Source: Zoogloeaceae bacterium
GTDB lineage: Bacteria > Pseudomonadota > Gammaproteobacteria > Burkholderiales > Rhodocyclaceae
Reading direction: 5' to 3'
Length of the DNA: 64,000 nt
NCBI GenBank assembly: GCA_016791005.1
Contig: JAEUNY010000073.1
Span: 1 to 64,000 of the forward strand
The notes beneath the pieces are model-generated. The model was not told the DNA's origin, did no database searches, and worked only from the letters and a program-made list of their open reading frames with translations. This document shows, one piece after another, positions 9,314-17,627 of this stretch. The stretch's first letter is position 1. Every line of letters starts with the position of its first letter. The position numbers and the translations under genes were made by a program.

Positions 9314-10387
9314 TCAGGCCGGCTCGGCCGCACCCGCTTCAAGGGTCGGGTAATCCACATAGCCCTCGGCGGCGCCGCCGTAGAAGGTCTGCGTGTCCCA
9401 CTCGTTGAGGGGGGCGCCAAGCTTGAAGCGGCGGGGCAGATCCGGGTTGGCGATGAAACTCTTGCCGAAGGCCACGGCATCGGCCTCACCTGCCGCCAGC
9501 ACGGCTTCGGCCGATTCCCGGATGAAGCCTTCGTTGGCGATGTAGGTGCCCCCAAACGCGGCCTTGAGGGCGGGGCCGAGGCGGCCTTCCCCCAGGTGTT
9601 CCCGGGCGCAGAGGAAGGCGAGGCCGCGCTCGCCCAGGGCCTTGGCGACGTAGCCGAAGGTAGCGGCGAGGTTGGAATCGCCCATGGCGTGGGCGTCTCC
9701 GCGCGGGGCGAGGTGCATGCCGACCCGGCCGGCGCCCCACACAGAAATCACCGCGTCAGCGACCTCCAGCATCAGGCGGGCGCGGTTCTCGATGGACCCG
9801 CCGTAGTCGTCGGTACGCTGGTTGGTGCTGTCCTGGAGGAACTGGTCCAGCAGGTAGCCGTTGGCGCCATGGATCTCGACCCCGTCGAAGCCGGCGGCCA
9901 GGGCGTTCTCAGCCCCCCGCCGATAGGCGGCCACGATGCCGGGAAGCTCCTCCCGGGCCAGGGCCCGGGGCACCGGGTAGGGCCGCAGGGGTCGCAGCAG
10001 GCTGACGTGGCCCGTCGCCGCGATGGCGCTCGGCGCGACGGGTTGCGCGCCGCCGAGGTGGCTCGGGTCCGAGATCCGGCCCACATGCCACAGCTGGAGG
10101 AAGATCCGCCCGCCGGCTTGGTGCACGGCCTCCGTGACCCGCCGCCAACCTTCGACCTGCTCCGCCGACCAGATGCCCGGCGTATCCGGGTAGCCGACGC
10201 CCATGGGGTCGACGGAAGTGGCTTCGCTCAGGATCAGGCCGGCACTGGCCCGCTGGGCGTAGTAACGGGCCATGAGTTCATTGGGCACCCGGCCAGCGCT
10301 GGCGCGGCAGCGGGTGAGCGGCGCCATGAGGATGCGATTGGGCAGATCCAGGTCCCCCAGACGCAGGGGGTCGAACAGGCTGGGCAT
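9314..10387 (-). CDS. Old yellow enzyme family alkene reductase
   Basis: An FMN-dependent NAD(P)H ene-reductase of the NemA/XenB type that reduces activated C=C bonds and often nitro compounds. The 357 residues include the N-terminal LFDPLRLGDLDLPNRILMAP, the substrate-contacting pair in HGANGYLLDQFLQDSTNQR (His and Asn of HGAN) and DDYGGSIENRARL. It lies downstream of osmC on the same strand, separated by 125 bases that contain two strong hairpins, so it may be a separate transcript. Substrate cannot be inferred. Confidence 0.92.
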   Translation of the reverse strand: MPSLFDPLRLGDLDLPNRILMAPLTRCRASAGRVPNELMARYYAQRASAGLILSEATSVDPMGVGYPDTPGIWSAEQVEGWRRVTEAVHQAGGRIFLQLWHVGRISDPSHLGGAQPVAPSAIAATGHVSLLRPLRPYPVPRALAREELPGIVAAYRRGAENALAAGFDGVEIHGANGYLLDQFLQDSTNQRTDDYGGSIENRARLMLEVADAVISVWGAGRVGMHLAPRGDAHAMGDSNLAATFGYVAKALGERGLAFLCAREHLGEGRLGPALKAAFGGTYIANEGFIRESAEAVLAAGEADAVAFGKSFIANPDLPRRFKLGAPLNEWDTQTFYGGAAEGYVDYPTLEAGAAEPA

Positions 10388-10407
10388 GGCAGTTCCTCAA
10401 ATGGGGA

Positions 10408-10426
10408 GCGGCGCATGATGCGCCGC
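10408..10426. repeat. Perfect 9-bp inverted repeat before the alkene reductase gene
   Basis: GCGGCGCAT and ATGCGCCGC flank a single G, about 20 bases upstream of the alkene reductase start codon (minus strand). It could be an operator or a structure in the mRNA leader. Confidence 0.4.
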
Positions 10427-10461
10427 GACATTCCGCAGACCGCGCGCCACCGAACGAGGTT

Positions 10462-10498
10462 CCCCGCCCGCCCGGGAAATGCTCCGGGCCCGGCGGGG
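10462..10498 (-). terminator. GC-rich hairpin downstream of osmC
   Basis: An inverted repeat CCCCGCC ... GGCGGGG with additional inner pairing sits 15 bases after the osmC stop on the minus strand. There is no U-tract, so intrinsic termination is uncertain. It would partly separate the alkene reductase from the pdo-ccoG-osmC run. Confidence 0.35.
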
Positions 10499-10512
10499 CT
10501 GCCTCGCCATGG

Positions 10513-10902
10513 TCAGGCGCACAAACGGGCTTCGGCCACCGTGAAACCGATATCCGCGCCGCCCGCGACGATCTGCTTCACCGCGCATTCGCTGATGGCA
10601 TCGAGGACCCGGGCGCGCTGCTCGGCGGAAAAATGGCCGGGAAAGCTCACCTCGGTCTTGAAGCGGGCGAGGGTGAGGGGTCCGCCGGGGCCGGCAAAGG
10701 GCTTGCAGTGGATCGCGATGCCCTCGGCGGACACGCCCAACTCCTTGCAGGCTTTCTTGGCATACACCCCGGCGCAGCCCGCCAGGGCGGCGTAGAAGGC
10801 TTCCAGGGGATTCATGAGGGATCCGTCGGTGGCGTAGGCAACGCTGTGCTTGCCGCCTTGCACGGGGATGCGGGGGGAGGCGTCGAGGGTCAGGGAATAC
10901 AT
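10513..10902 (-). CDS. OsmC family protein
   Basis: A 129-residue protein with the OsmC fold. A conserved cysteine lies in LAGCAGVYAKKACKELG and a second in DAISECAVKQIV, the usual two redox cysteines of OsmC/Ohr/YhfA thiol-peroxidase-like proteins. It follows ccoG by 57 bases on the same strand, in the run that begins with the persulfide dioxygenase. A thiol- or persulfide-related role is therefore plausible but inferred. Confidence 0.85.
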   Translation of the reverse strand: MYSLTLDASPRIPVQGGKHSVAYATDGSLMNPLEAFYAALAGCAGVYAKKACKELGVSAEGIAIHCKPFAGPGGPLTLARFKTEVSFPGHFSAEQRARVLDAISECAVKQIVAGGADIGFTVAEARLCA

Positions 10903-10959
10903 GCTAGGTTCCTTTTCGAATCAAAGTGGCTTCGTTTCATCTCCGGCACGGGCCGGGGG

Positions 10960-12396
10960 TCAGGGCATGAGGAAGGTGGTCTTTTCCACCACCCGGGTCG
11001 CCGGGGCGTCGGCGTCGTGGATTTCGAAGCTGATGGGGTGGGTGCCCCGATCCGCCTCGGGCACCCGCACCGCGACGGTAAGCTTCTGGGAAGCGGAGGC
11101 CGCCACATCAATTTGCTCTTCGCCGGCGATAACGGCCCCGGGCAAGCCGGTCACGGCCAGGCGATAGCGGTGGGGCTGCTCATCGGTGTTCATGATCTGC
11201 AGGGCATAGACATTCTCGATCGCGCCGTCCTCCACTTCCCGCGCCAGGGTGGCGCGGTCGCGCATCACATCCACCTTGAAGGGCAGCCGAACCGCCATGG
11301 ACCAGGCGGCGGCGGCCACGATAAGCACGAGAATGCCGGTGTAGAGGAGGATGCGCGGCCGCAGCACGTGGGCGAACATGTCGCGGCGGGAAAGATGATC
11401 CCGCATCGCGTTCTCGGTGGAGTAGCGGATGAGTCCGCGGGGCTGGCCGACCTTGTCCATCACCTCGTCGCAGCCGTCGATGCAGGCGGCACAGCCGATG
11501 CACTCGTATTGCAGGCCCTGGCGGATGTCGATGCCGGTGGGGCAGACCTGCACGCAGATATTGCAATCGACGCAGGAGCCCAGGCCACGGGCCTTGGCGT
11601 CCGCCCCCTTGGGCCGCGAGCCCCGGGGTTCGCCCCGCTCGGCGTCGTAGGTGACGATCATGGTGTTGGAGTCGAACATCACGCTCTGGAAGCGAGCGTA
11701 GGGGCACATGTATTTGCACACCTGTTCGCGCATGAACCCGGCCATTAGCAGGGTGAAGCCGGCGTAGAAAAAGAGCCAGAAGGTCTCCCACGGGCCCAGG
11801 TTCCAGGGCACCAGACTGACGATCATCTCGCGGATGGGCGAGAAGTAGCCCACGAAGGTGAAGCCGGTCCACAGCGCCACCACGCTCCACAGGGCGTACT
11901 TGGTGGTGCGCAGGCGCGCCTTGCGGGCGGACCAGGGTGCCTGGTCGAGCTTGATGCGGGCGGGGCGCTCGCCCTCCACCTTGCGCTCGATCCACATGAA
12001 GATTTCGGTATAGACGGTCTGGGGGCAGGCATAGCCGCAGAACACCCGCCCCGCCACCGCCGTGACCAGGAAGAGGCCGTAGGCGCTGATGATGAGGAGC
12101 ACGGCCAGGTAGATCACGTCCTGGGGCCACAGAACCATGCCGAAGAGGTAGAACTTCCGCTCCACCAGATGGAAGAGCACCGCCTGGCGCCCGTTCCAGT
12201 CCGCCCAGGGCAGCCCGTAGAACAGGAGCTGGGTGAACAGCACCATCCACCAGCGCAGGTTGTTGAACAGCCCCGTCACGGCGCGGATATGGATCTTGCG
12301 GCGCTTCTCATAGAGCGATCCGCCTTCCTGCTTGATCTTGGGCGGTGGGGCGATCGGCTTGGGGGCGTCCGCGGGCAAGGCGGTGGCTTTGTTCAT
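10960..12396 (-). CDS. ccoG: Cytochrome c oxidase accessory protein CcoG (RdxA/FixG type)
   Basis: CcoG is a membrane iron-sulfur protein that reduces copper for cbb3-type oxidase assembly. The 478-residue product has an N-terminal cytoplasmic segment and several membrane helices. It has the motif CGYACPQTVYTEIFMWIERK and two ferredoxin-type cysteine clusters (CVDCNICVQVCPTG and CIGCAACIDGC). A C-terminal periplasmic immunoglobulin-like domain follows. Its ATG overlaps the stop of the dioxygenase gene (ATGA), so both are made from one transcript. That links oxidase maturation to sulfane-sulfur control in this organism. Confidence 0.95.
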   Translation of the reverse strand: MNKATALPADAPKPIAPPPKIKQEGGSLYEKRRKIHIRAVTGLFNNLRWWMVLFTQLLFYGLPWADWNGRQAVLFHLVERKFYLFGMVLWPQDVIYLAVLLIISAYGLFLVTAVAGRVFCGYACPQTVYTEIFMWIERKVEGERPARIKLDQAPWSARKARLRTTKYALWSVVALWTGFTFVGYFSPIREMIVSLVPWNLGPWETFWLFFYAGFTLLMAGFMREQVCKYMCPYARFQSVMFDSNTMIVTYDAERGEPRGSRPKGADAKARGLGSCVDCNICVQVCPTGIDIRQGLQYECIGCAACIDGCDEVMDKVGQPRGLIRYSTENAMRDHLSRRDMFAHVLRPRILLYTGILVLIVAAAAWSMAVRLPFKVDVMRDRATLAREVEDGAIENVYALQIMNTDEQPHRYRLAVTGLPGAVIAGEEQIDVAASASQKLTVAVRVPEADRGTHPISFEIHDADAPATRVVEKTTFLMP

Positions 12397-13055
12397 CGTG
12401 GGACTCCAAGGGAAGGACGGTTCTGGGAAGGTTTCGAGAGCGCCCGCGTGGCCTGGCGGGCGATGAATTCGTCGCGGCTCACGCCAGCCAGGGCGGGATT
12501 GGATTCCCGCTCCTCGGCGATGCAGCTCACACGGCGATGGGCATAGTCGTGGCAGGGATAGATCAGGGTTTCATCGGGCAGGGCAAAGAGGCGGCCCACG
12601 ATGCTGTCATAAAGGGCGCCGGCCTCCGCCTCGGCGGCGCAATCGCCAATCAGCAGCGCATCGCCGGTGAGGAGGCGATCCCGCCACTGGTAGGACATGC
12701 AGCCTGGGGTGTGCCCCGGCGTTTCCAAGCAGCGGAGGACCTCGCGACCAAAGCGGAGTTGGTCGCCCTGGGCCAAGGGAAGCGTCACTGCACTCGCGGG
12801 ACAATGGCGGCCGGCAGCCACCCGGGCGCCGGTGGCGGCGGCCAGGGCAGCGGCGCCCGGGGCATCGTCATGGGCATGGGTCAGGGCGACATACATCGCC
12901 CGCAGCTCCAGTTCCCGCAACATGCCGAGGAGGACCGCCACCTGATTTGGCAGCGGATCCACCACCACCGCCGCACCCTCCACCAGATCGCCCAAAAGGT
13001 AGGCGTAACCGCAGCTGCGGGAGTCGGAAATCTGGCGGAACACGGTGGTGGGCAT
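12393..13055 (-). CDS. pdo: ETHE1-like persulfide dioxygenase (MBL fold)
   Basis: Persulfide dioxygenase oxidises glutathione persulfide to sulfite with O2, using a single iron. The 220-residue product starts at the ATG preceded by AGGAGG (13055). The metallo-beta-lactamase motif reads THAHDDAPG, so the second-site His of HxHxDH is replaced by Ala. The mononuclear-iron ligands are kept: the first His of the motif, His in PGHTPGCMSY and Asp in LLTGDALL. That pattern is characteristic of ETHE1-type enzymes, which use one metal. YPCHDY lies near the C-terminus. It is divergent from the sigma-54 activator and coupled to ccoG. Confidence 0.82.
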   Translation of the reverse strand: MPTTVFRQISDSRSCGYAYLLGDLVEGAAVVVDPLPNQVAVLLGMLRELELRAMYVALTHAHDDAPGAAALAAATGARVAAGRHCPASAVTLPLAQGDQLRFGREVLRCLETPGHTPGCMSYQWRDRLLTGDALLIGDCAAEAEAGALYDSIVGRLFALPDETLIYPCHDYAHRRVSCIAEERESNPALAGVSRDEFIARQATRALSKPSQNRPSLGVPR

Positions 13056-13089
13056 GGCAGCCTCCTGGGGCACGACGCTTCCACCTAAC

Positions 13090-13104
13090 TCAAGTTGCGT
13101 GCCC
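13090..13104 (-). promoter_or_regulatory. Candidate sigma-54 promoter (-24/-12) for pdo-ccoG
   Basis: On the minus strand the element reads GGGCACGCAACTTGA, against the consensus TGGCACG-N4-TTGC. The -24 GG and spacing are kept, and the -12 element has one mismatch (TTGA). It lies 35 bases upstream of the pdo start codon. Paired TGCC-N6-GGCA sites are centred 106 and 137 bases upstream of the GG. Confidence 0.6.
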
Positions 13105-13138
13105 GCTTCGACCGGCTTCCAAAAGGCTTACCAACCTA

Positions 13139-13152
13139 TTGATAAAAATCAT
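13139..13152. promoter_or_regulatory. FNR-type box or IHF-like site between pdo and fisR
   Basis: TTGATAAAAATCAT matches the FNR/ANR palindrome TTGAT-N4-ATCAA in nine of ten defined positions. It also sits in an AT-rich stretch between the activator sites and the -24/-12 element. That is the usual place for an IHF bend, and AATCATTTTTATTG is IHF-like. Either role would make sense. Confidence 0.5.
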
Positions 13153-13201
13153 TTTTATTGGCAGCACCGAAAGTGACGGGCTTCACCCCTCACCGGAGAA
13201 A

Positions 13202-13215
13202 TGCCAAAAATGGCA
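13202..13215. promoter_or_regulatory. Candidate FisR activator site 1 (TGCC-N6-GGCA)
   Basis: A perfect palindrome TGCCAAAAATGGCA (TGCC-N6-GGCA) lies in the pdo-fisR intergenic region, centred 106 bases from the -24 GG of the pdo promoter. The same motif occurs in front of the DUF3149 gene. Confidence 0.6.
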
Positions 13216-13232
13216 TTGAAGGCCTAGAATGC

Positions 13233-13246
13233 TGCCAAATTAGACA
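13233..13246. promoter_or_regulatory. Candidate FisR activator site 2 (one mismatch)
   Basis: TGCCAAATTAGACA fits TGCC-N6-GGCA with one mismatch, 31 bases (three helical turns) from site 1. It ends 14 bases before the fisR start codon, so binding here could also repress fisR itself. Confidence 0.5.
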
Positions 13247-13260
13247 GGGACCTCGCCGCC

Positions 13261-14643
<1,383 letters not shown>

Positions 14644-14677
14644 CCCGTCCAATCCGCCGATCCGCACCCTGGGGCGC

Positions 14678-14691
14678 TGCCAGATACGGCA
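14678..14691. promoter_or_regulatory. Candidate FisR activator site 3 (TGCC-N6-GGCA)
   Basis: TGCCAGATACGGCA is a perfect TGCC-N6-GGCA palindrome just after the fisR stop. Its centre is 127 bases upstream of the -24 GG of the DUF3149 promoter and 32 bases from site 4. Confidence 0.6.
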
Positions 14692-14709
14692 CCGTCACGC
14701 CAGTTGATC

Positions 14710-14723
14710 TGCCTTTTTTGGCA
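14710..14723. promoter_or_regulatory. Candidate FisR activator site 4 (TGCC-N6-GGCA)
   Basis: TGCCTTTTTTGGCA is a perfect TGCC-N6-GGCA palindrome centred 95 bases upstream of the -24 GG. The equivalent site before pdo is at 106 bases, so the two promoters differ by one helical turn. Confidence 0.6.
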
Positions 14724-14809
14724 CACATGCCCGCAAGGCCAGTCAGCTTCGACAAAAATTATTGCTTTGAATCAGTGGCTTAACGAGAACTCAGAAAAAC
14801 CCTGACAGC

Positions 14810-14824
14810 CGGCATGGGGATTGC
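14810..14824 (+). promoter_or_regulatory. Candidate sigma-54 promoter (-24/-12) for the DUF3149 gene
   Basis: The element reads CGGCATGGGGATTGC, with GG and GC ten bases apart as sigma-54 requires (consensus TGGCACG-N4-TTGC). The DUF3149 start codon is about 80 bases downstream of the predicted transcription start. Confidence 0.65.
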
Positions 14825-14916
14825 GAGGAACTTGCCAGAGAGACCGACCCAGGGCTTGAAGCATGGGCCGCGCCCTCTGATTCGCCATCCCGTCTCAACT
14901 GTTAGGAGGAGTCATC

Positions 14917-15084
14917 ATGGCCTGGGATCTGCTGCTGAAATCGGACATCGGCCTTTTGAGCCTGTTCACCATTGTCTTCATCATCGCCATGGCGGTGTTC
15001 ATCGCCGTGTATGCCAAGAAGCACATGGCCATCGATGATCAAGCCGCGGCCGCGGCGCCGAAGGGCCCGCAGCAGGTCCAATGA
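14917..15084 (+). CDS. DUF3149 single-span membrane protein
   Basis: A 55-residue protein starting MAWDLLLKSDIGLLSLFTIV. A strong ribosome site (AGGAGGAG) lies six bases upstream of the ATG. One hydrophobic helix spans about residues 10-35, followed by a short charged segment and an Ala/Pro/Gln tail. The N-terminal pattern W-D-L-L-x-x-S/T-D-x-G-L-L-S-L-F is that of DUF3149, a family without known function. The gene sits behind a sigma-54-like promoter with two candidate FisR sites, suggesting it is made in response to sulfane sulfur. Confidence 0.8.
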   Translation: MAWDLLLKSDIGLLSLFTIVFIIAMAVFIAVYAKKHMAIDDQAAAAAPKGPQQVQ

Positions 15085-15444
15085 GCGCCATGGAGATCCC
15101 CGGCTCCAGGGTGAAATAAGGGGCTGGAGCATCTCTTACGCTTCTCAGGGGGAAGTCTTTCGTGAGTTTGGTGATGAAGTCGCGCGGAGTCATGGCGGCA
15201 GAACAACTTTTGGTTGTGGCTAGCTCCATCATAGCCCCCAAAGCCTGATGCAGAAAATCAGCCTGAGCCTGTCGTGACGGGTAAGCAACCGGCCATGGTT
15301 AGGCGAGCGCGCCACAACACCATTGCCCCGACAATGGTGCACTCATTTTGTTGAGGGAGAGCGAGCGCTTCCACTGAGTACCTTCATAGCCAGAGCAGCC
15401 CCTTTAACGGCAAATGAGGCGTTCGGATTGTCGTATGCTGTTCC
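15085..15444. other. Intergenic region without a convincing gene
   Basis: The 360 bases between the DUF3149 gene and the antiporter contain no intact gene I can support. On the minus strand around 15130-15240 a short open frame with protein-like composition (ending TPRDFITKLTKDFPLRS) may be a remnant of something, but I do not recognise it. An inverted repeat at 15318-15339 is listed separately. Confidence 0.5.
15318..15339. repeat. 8-bp inverted repeat upstream of the antiporter
   Basis: CACCATTG and CAATGGTG flank CCCCGA. Its right half continues ATGGTGCAC, which faintly resembles half of an NtrC-type site. It may equally be a hairpin or operator for the antiporter gene about 105 bases downstream. 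Confidence 0.35.
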
Positions 15445-16755
15445 ATGTCTATCGCAACTTGGTCACTGGTCGTTGGCGTTCTCCTCATCACGATGGTGCT
15501 GGTGGGGACTCTGCTTGGGCGCCTGCCCCTGAGTACTGCGATGATCTATTTGGGCCTCGGATTCTTGCTTGGCCCTGGCGGCCTGGGAGCCATCGATCCT
15601 GATCCCTTTCGCCACGCCGCCACCCTTGAGGTCGCCACTGAGGTGGCCCTGGTCATTTCGCTCTTCGCCGCCGGACTAAAACTGGGAGTACCCCTGCGCG
15701 ATCGTCGCTGGATTTTGCCGCTCCGACTGGCTTTCCCGGTCATGGCGATAACGGTCGGGCTGATTGCCGCCGTTGGTGTCTGGGGCCTGGGCCTGCCCCT
15801 GAGCGCGGCGGTGCTGCTGGGGGGAATTCTGGCGCCCACCGACCCAGTCCTCGCCGCCGGAATCCAGTCGCCAAAAGGCTCCCGCTTTGATCAGGCCCGC
15901 TTCAGCCTGGCCGGTGAAGGCGCGCTGAATGACGGATCCGCCTTTCCTTTTGTGCTTCTCGGCTTGGGTCTTATGGGCCTGCATCCCCTCGGGGCCGGTG
16001 GCTGGCATTGGTGGGCTATAGACCTCCTGTGGGCGACATGCGGCGGCCTCCTTGTCGGCGCGAGCCTGGGGGCCATGGTCGGCAAGCTGGTAGTTTATCT
16101 GCGCACCCGCCACCACAGCGCAATAGGCCTGGACGAGTTTCTCTGCCTGGGCTTGATTGCCACCTCCTACGGCGCCGCCCAGCTTTGTCTCGCGTCCGGC
16201 TTCTTGGCGGTGTTTGCTGCTGGCTTGGCCTTCCACGGCGTGCGAGAGCAGCCCCAGGCCGGCACCATCTCCCTCGACAACGGAGAGCCCTCTGCCAGAC
16301 GGGAGGGGCCTGGAGAACGAGCCAGCCACTCCCACCACGCCAGCGCGTCGATGAGCCATGCGGTGCTGGGGTTCAATGAGCAACTTGAAAAGCTGGCCGA
16401 ACCGGCCATCGTCCTGATCGTCGGCGCTCTGCTTCCTTATGTAACGATACAGCCCAAATTCGGGTGGTTCATTCCCGCACTTTTTTTCCTTTTGCGTCCG
16501 GCGGCGATGTGGGCAGGCACGCTGGGCATGGCGATTCCGAGACACCAAGCGGTACTGATCGGATGGTTTGGAATTCGAGGGATCGGTTCCGTGTTTTACC
16601 TGATGTTTGCCCTCCGCCAAGGGGTGGCCGGACCGCTGGCGCAAGAATTAGTCTCTCTGACGCTGGCCACCGTGACCGCTTCCGTCCTGTGCCATGGGGT
16701 GTCAGCGCTGCCTGGGATGCGTTGGTACGCCAAGCGCACGGTAACCGGGGAGTGA
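15445..16755 (+). CDS. CPA1-family cation:proton antiporter
   Basis: A 436-residue polytopic membrane protein with about 11-12 hydrophobic segments. It carries the family stretches LGPGGLGAIDPDP, GILAPTDPVLAAGIQ (the acidic ion-binding helix) and SLAGEGALNDGSAFPFVLLG. These identify a Na+/H+ or K+/H+ antiporter of the CPA1 (NhaP-like) group. A hydrophilic loop around residues 270-310 is rich in Ser/Arg/Glu. It stands alone, with a 360-base upstream region. Ion specificity cannot be read from sequence. Confidence 0.88.
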   Translation: MSIATWSLVVGVLLITMVLVGTLLGRLPLSTAMIYLGLGFLLGPGGLGAIDPDPFRHAATLEVATEVALVISLFAAGLKLGVPLRDRRWILPLRLAFPVMAITVGLIAAVGVWGLGLPLSAAVLLGGILAPTDPVLAAGIQSPKGSRFDQARFSLAGEGALNDGSAFPFVLLGLGLMGLHPLGAGGWHWWAIDLLWATCGGLLVGASLGAMVGKLVVYLRTRHHSAIGLDEFLCLGLIATSYGAAQLCLASGFLAVFAAGLAFHGVREQPQAGTISLDNGEPSARREGPGERASHSHHASASMSHAVLGFNEQLEKLAEPAIVLIVGALLPYVTIQPKFGWFIPALFFLLRPAAMWAGTLGMAIPRHQAVLIGWFGIRGIGSVFYLMFALRQGVAGPLAQELVSLTLATVTASVLCHGVSALPGMRWYAKRTVTGE

Positions 16756-16876
16756 TGGATCTGAAGCGAAGAAGGCCTCCTAGCCCATTTATATTTTTCG
16801 GTATCCGGTTTCGATGGCTTCATCAGCCTATACTGAACCGATACCTGCCTTTGTGGGTATTTAGAGGAGTACGAGC

Positions 16877-17020
16877 ATGGGCAAGGTCAGACAAGGCAAC
16901 AAGGAACCCCGTAAGCAGCCACAAATGAATGCGAAGGAAAAGAAGGCTGCCAAACATGCCCGCAAGCATGCGGGTGATCATGTTCCATTTCTTCCCCACG
17001 ACGCCGGATCCGCGCGCTAG
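16877..17020 (+). CDS. Small lysine-rich hypothetical protein
   Basis: A 47-residue basic protein starting MGKVRQGNKEPRKQPQMNAK, with AGAGGAG upstream of the ATG. Composition is rich in Lys, Arg, His and Gln, with no membrane helix. Short proteins beginning MGK-x-RQGNKE occur in other betaproteobacteria as conserved hypotheticals. The charge suggests nucleic-acid or ribosome contact, but nothing demonstrates it. Confidence 0.6.
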   Translation: MGKVRQGNKEPRKQPQMNAKEKKAAKHARKHAGDHVPFLPHDAGSAR

Positions 17021-17274
17021 AAAGTAATTTGACCAACCACCCTGGCAAGGCTTGGGTGGTCACTTCATCGTTCCCTGGAGCCGCGTGGCTCCCGCGACGC
17101 CAAGTCGGTCGTAGTTGTTCGATATCGCGCTTTTTATAGTCGTCGCGGCGAGTTGAGTTGCCCGCAAGGACGGGTCTTCTTAGGCAGGTCGGTCCCCAAC
17201 GTGATCGGTTCAGGGTGCCGGGCGTGACGGGCGTTTTCATCTTGTTTTCGATTCCTGTGCATGCGGGAGGCACC
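17021..17274. other. Intergenic region
   Basis: These 254 bases hold no gene I can support. They precede the 96-residue unknown protein and probably contain its promoter. Confidence 0.5.
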
Positions 17275-17565
17275 ATGAAAACAGATCAATTCACCGTCGA
17301 GATGGCGCAAGAATTCCACCGGCGGATGGCAGCGATCGTTGAGGCCGTTCAAGTCGGAATCTGGGCGAGCGGACGACATGACCTCCTCAGTTACGACTCG
17401 GATTTTGGGTTCGGGCAGCAGCGCGGACAACAAACATTGGTCCTGAAAACGGCGAGCAGGTCGGCCTACGTTCGCCTTGATTGGGACACCATCCTTGGAA
17501 ATACCGCAAACGAACGCCAGCGGGTCGACGACGCCATCCATCTCGCGGTCGGGGTCTTGGGCTAG
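17275..17565 (+). CDS. Hypothetical protein upstream of the Anbu gene
   Basis: A 96-residue soluble protein starting MKTDQFTVEMAQEFHRRMAA. The start was chosen because GGGAGG lies six bases upstream; the frame is open further upstream but without a ribosome site. No known domain is recognised. It ends 62 bases before the Anbu gene on the same strand and may be part of that transcript. Confidence 0.55.
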   Translation: MKTDQFTVEMAQEFHRRMAAIVEAVQVGIWASGRHDLLSYDSDFGFGQQRGQQTLVLKTASRSAYVRLDWDTILGNTANERQRVDDAIHLAVGVLG

Positions 17566-17627
17566 CCTGCCCTCATCACCCCAGAGGGTCGACCAATCCT
17601 GCTTTTCGTGAAGACTGAGATCTACCC

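Noticed and set aside
14719..14735. Second sigma-54-like element overlapping activator site 4 (TGGCAC ... CCCGCA)
   Set aside because: The GG-to-GC spacing is off by one base and the -12 element lacks TTGC. The element at 14810-14824 is far better.
15130..15241. Possible transposase remnant on the minus strand
   Set aside because: The protein-like stretch is too short and matches no family I can name.
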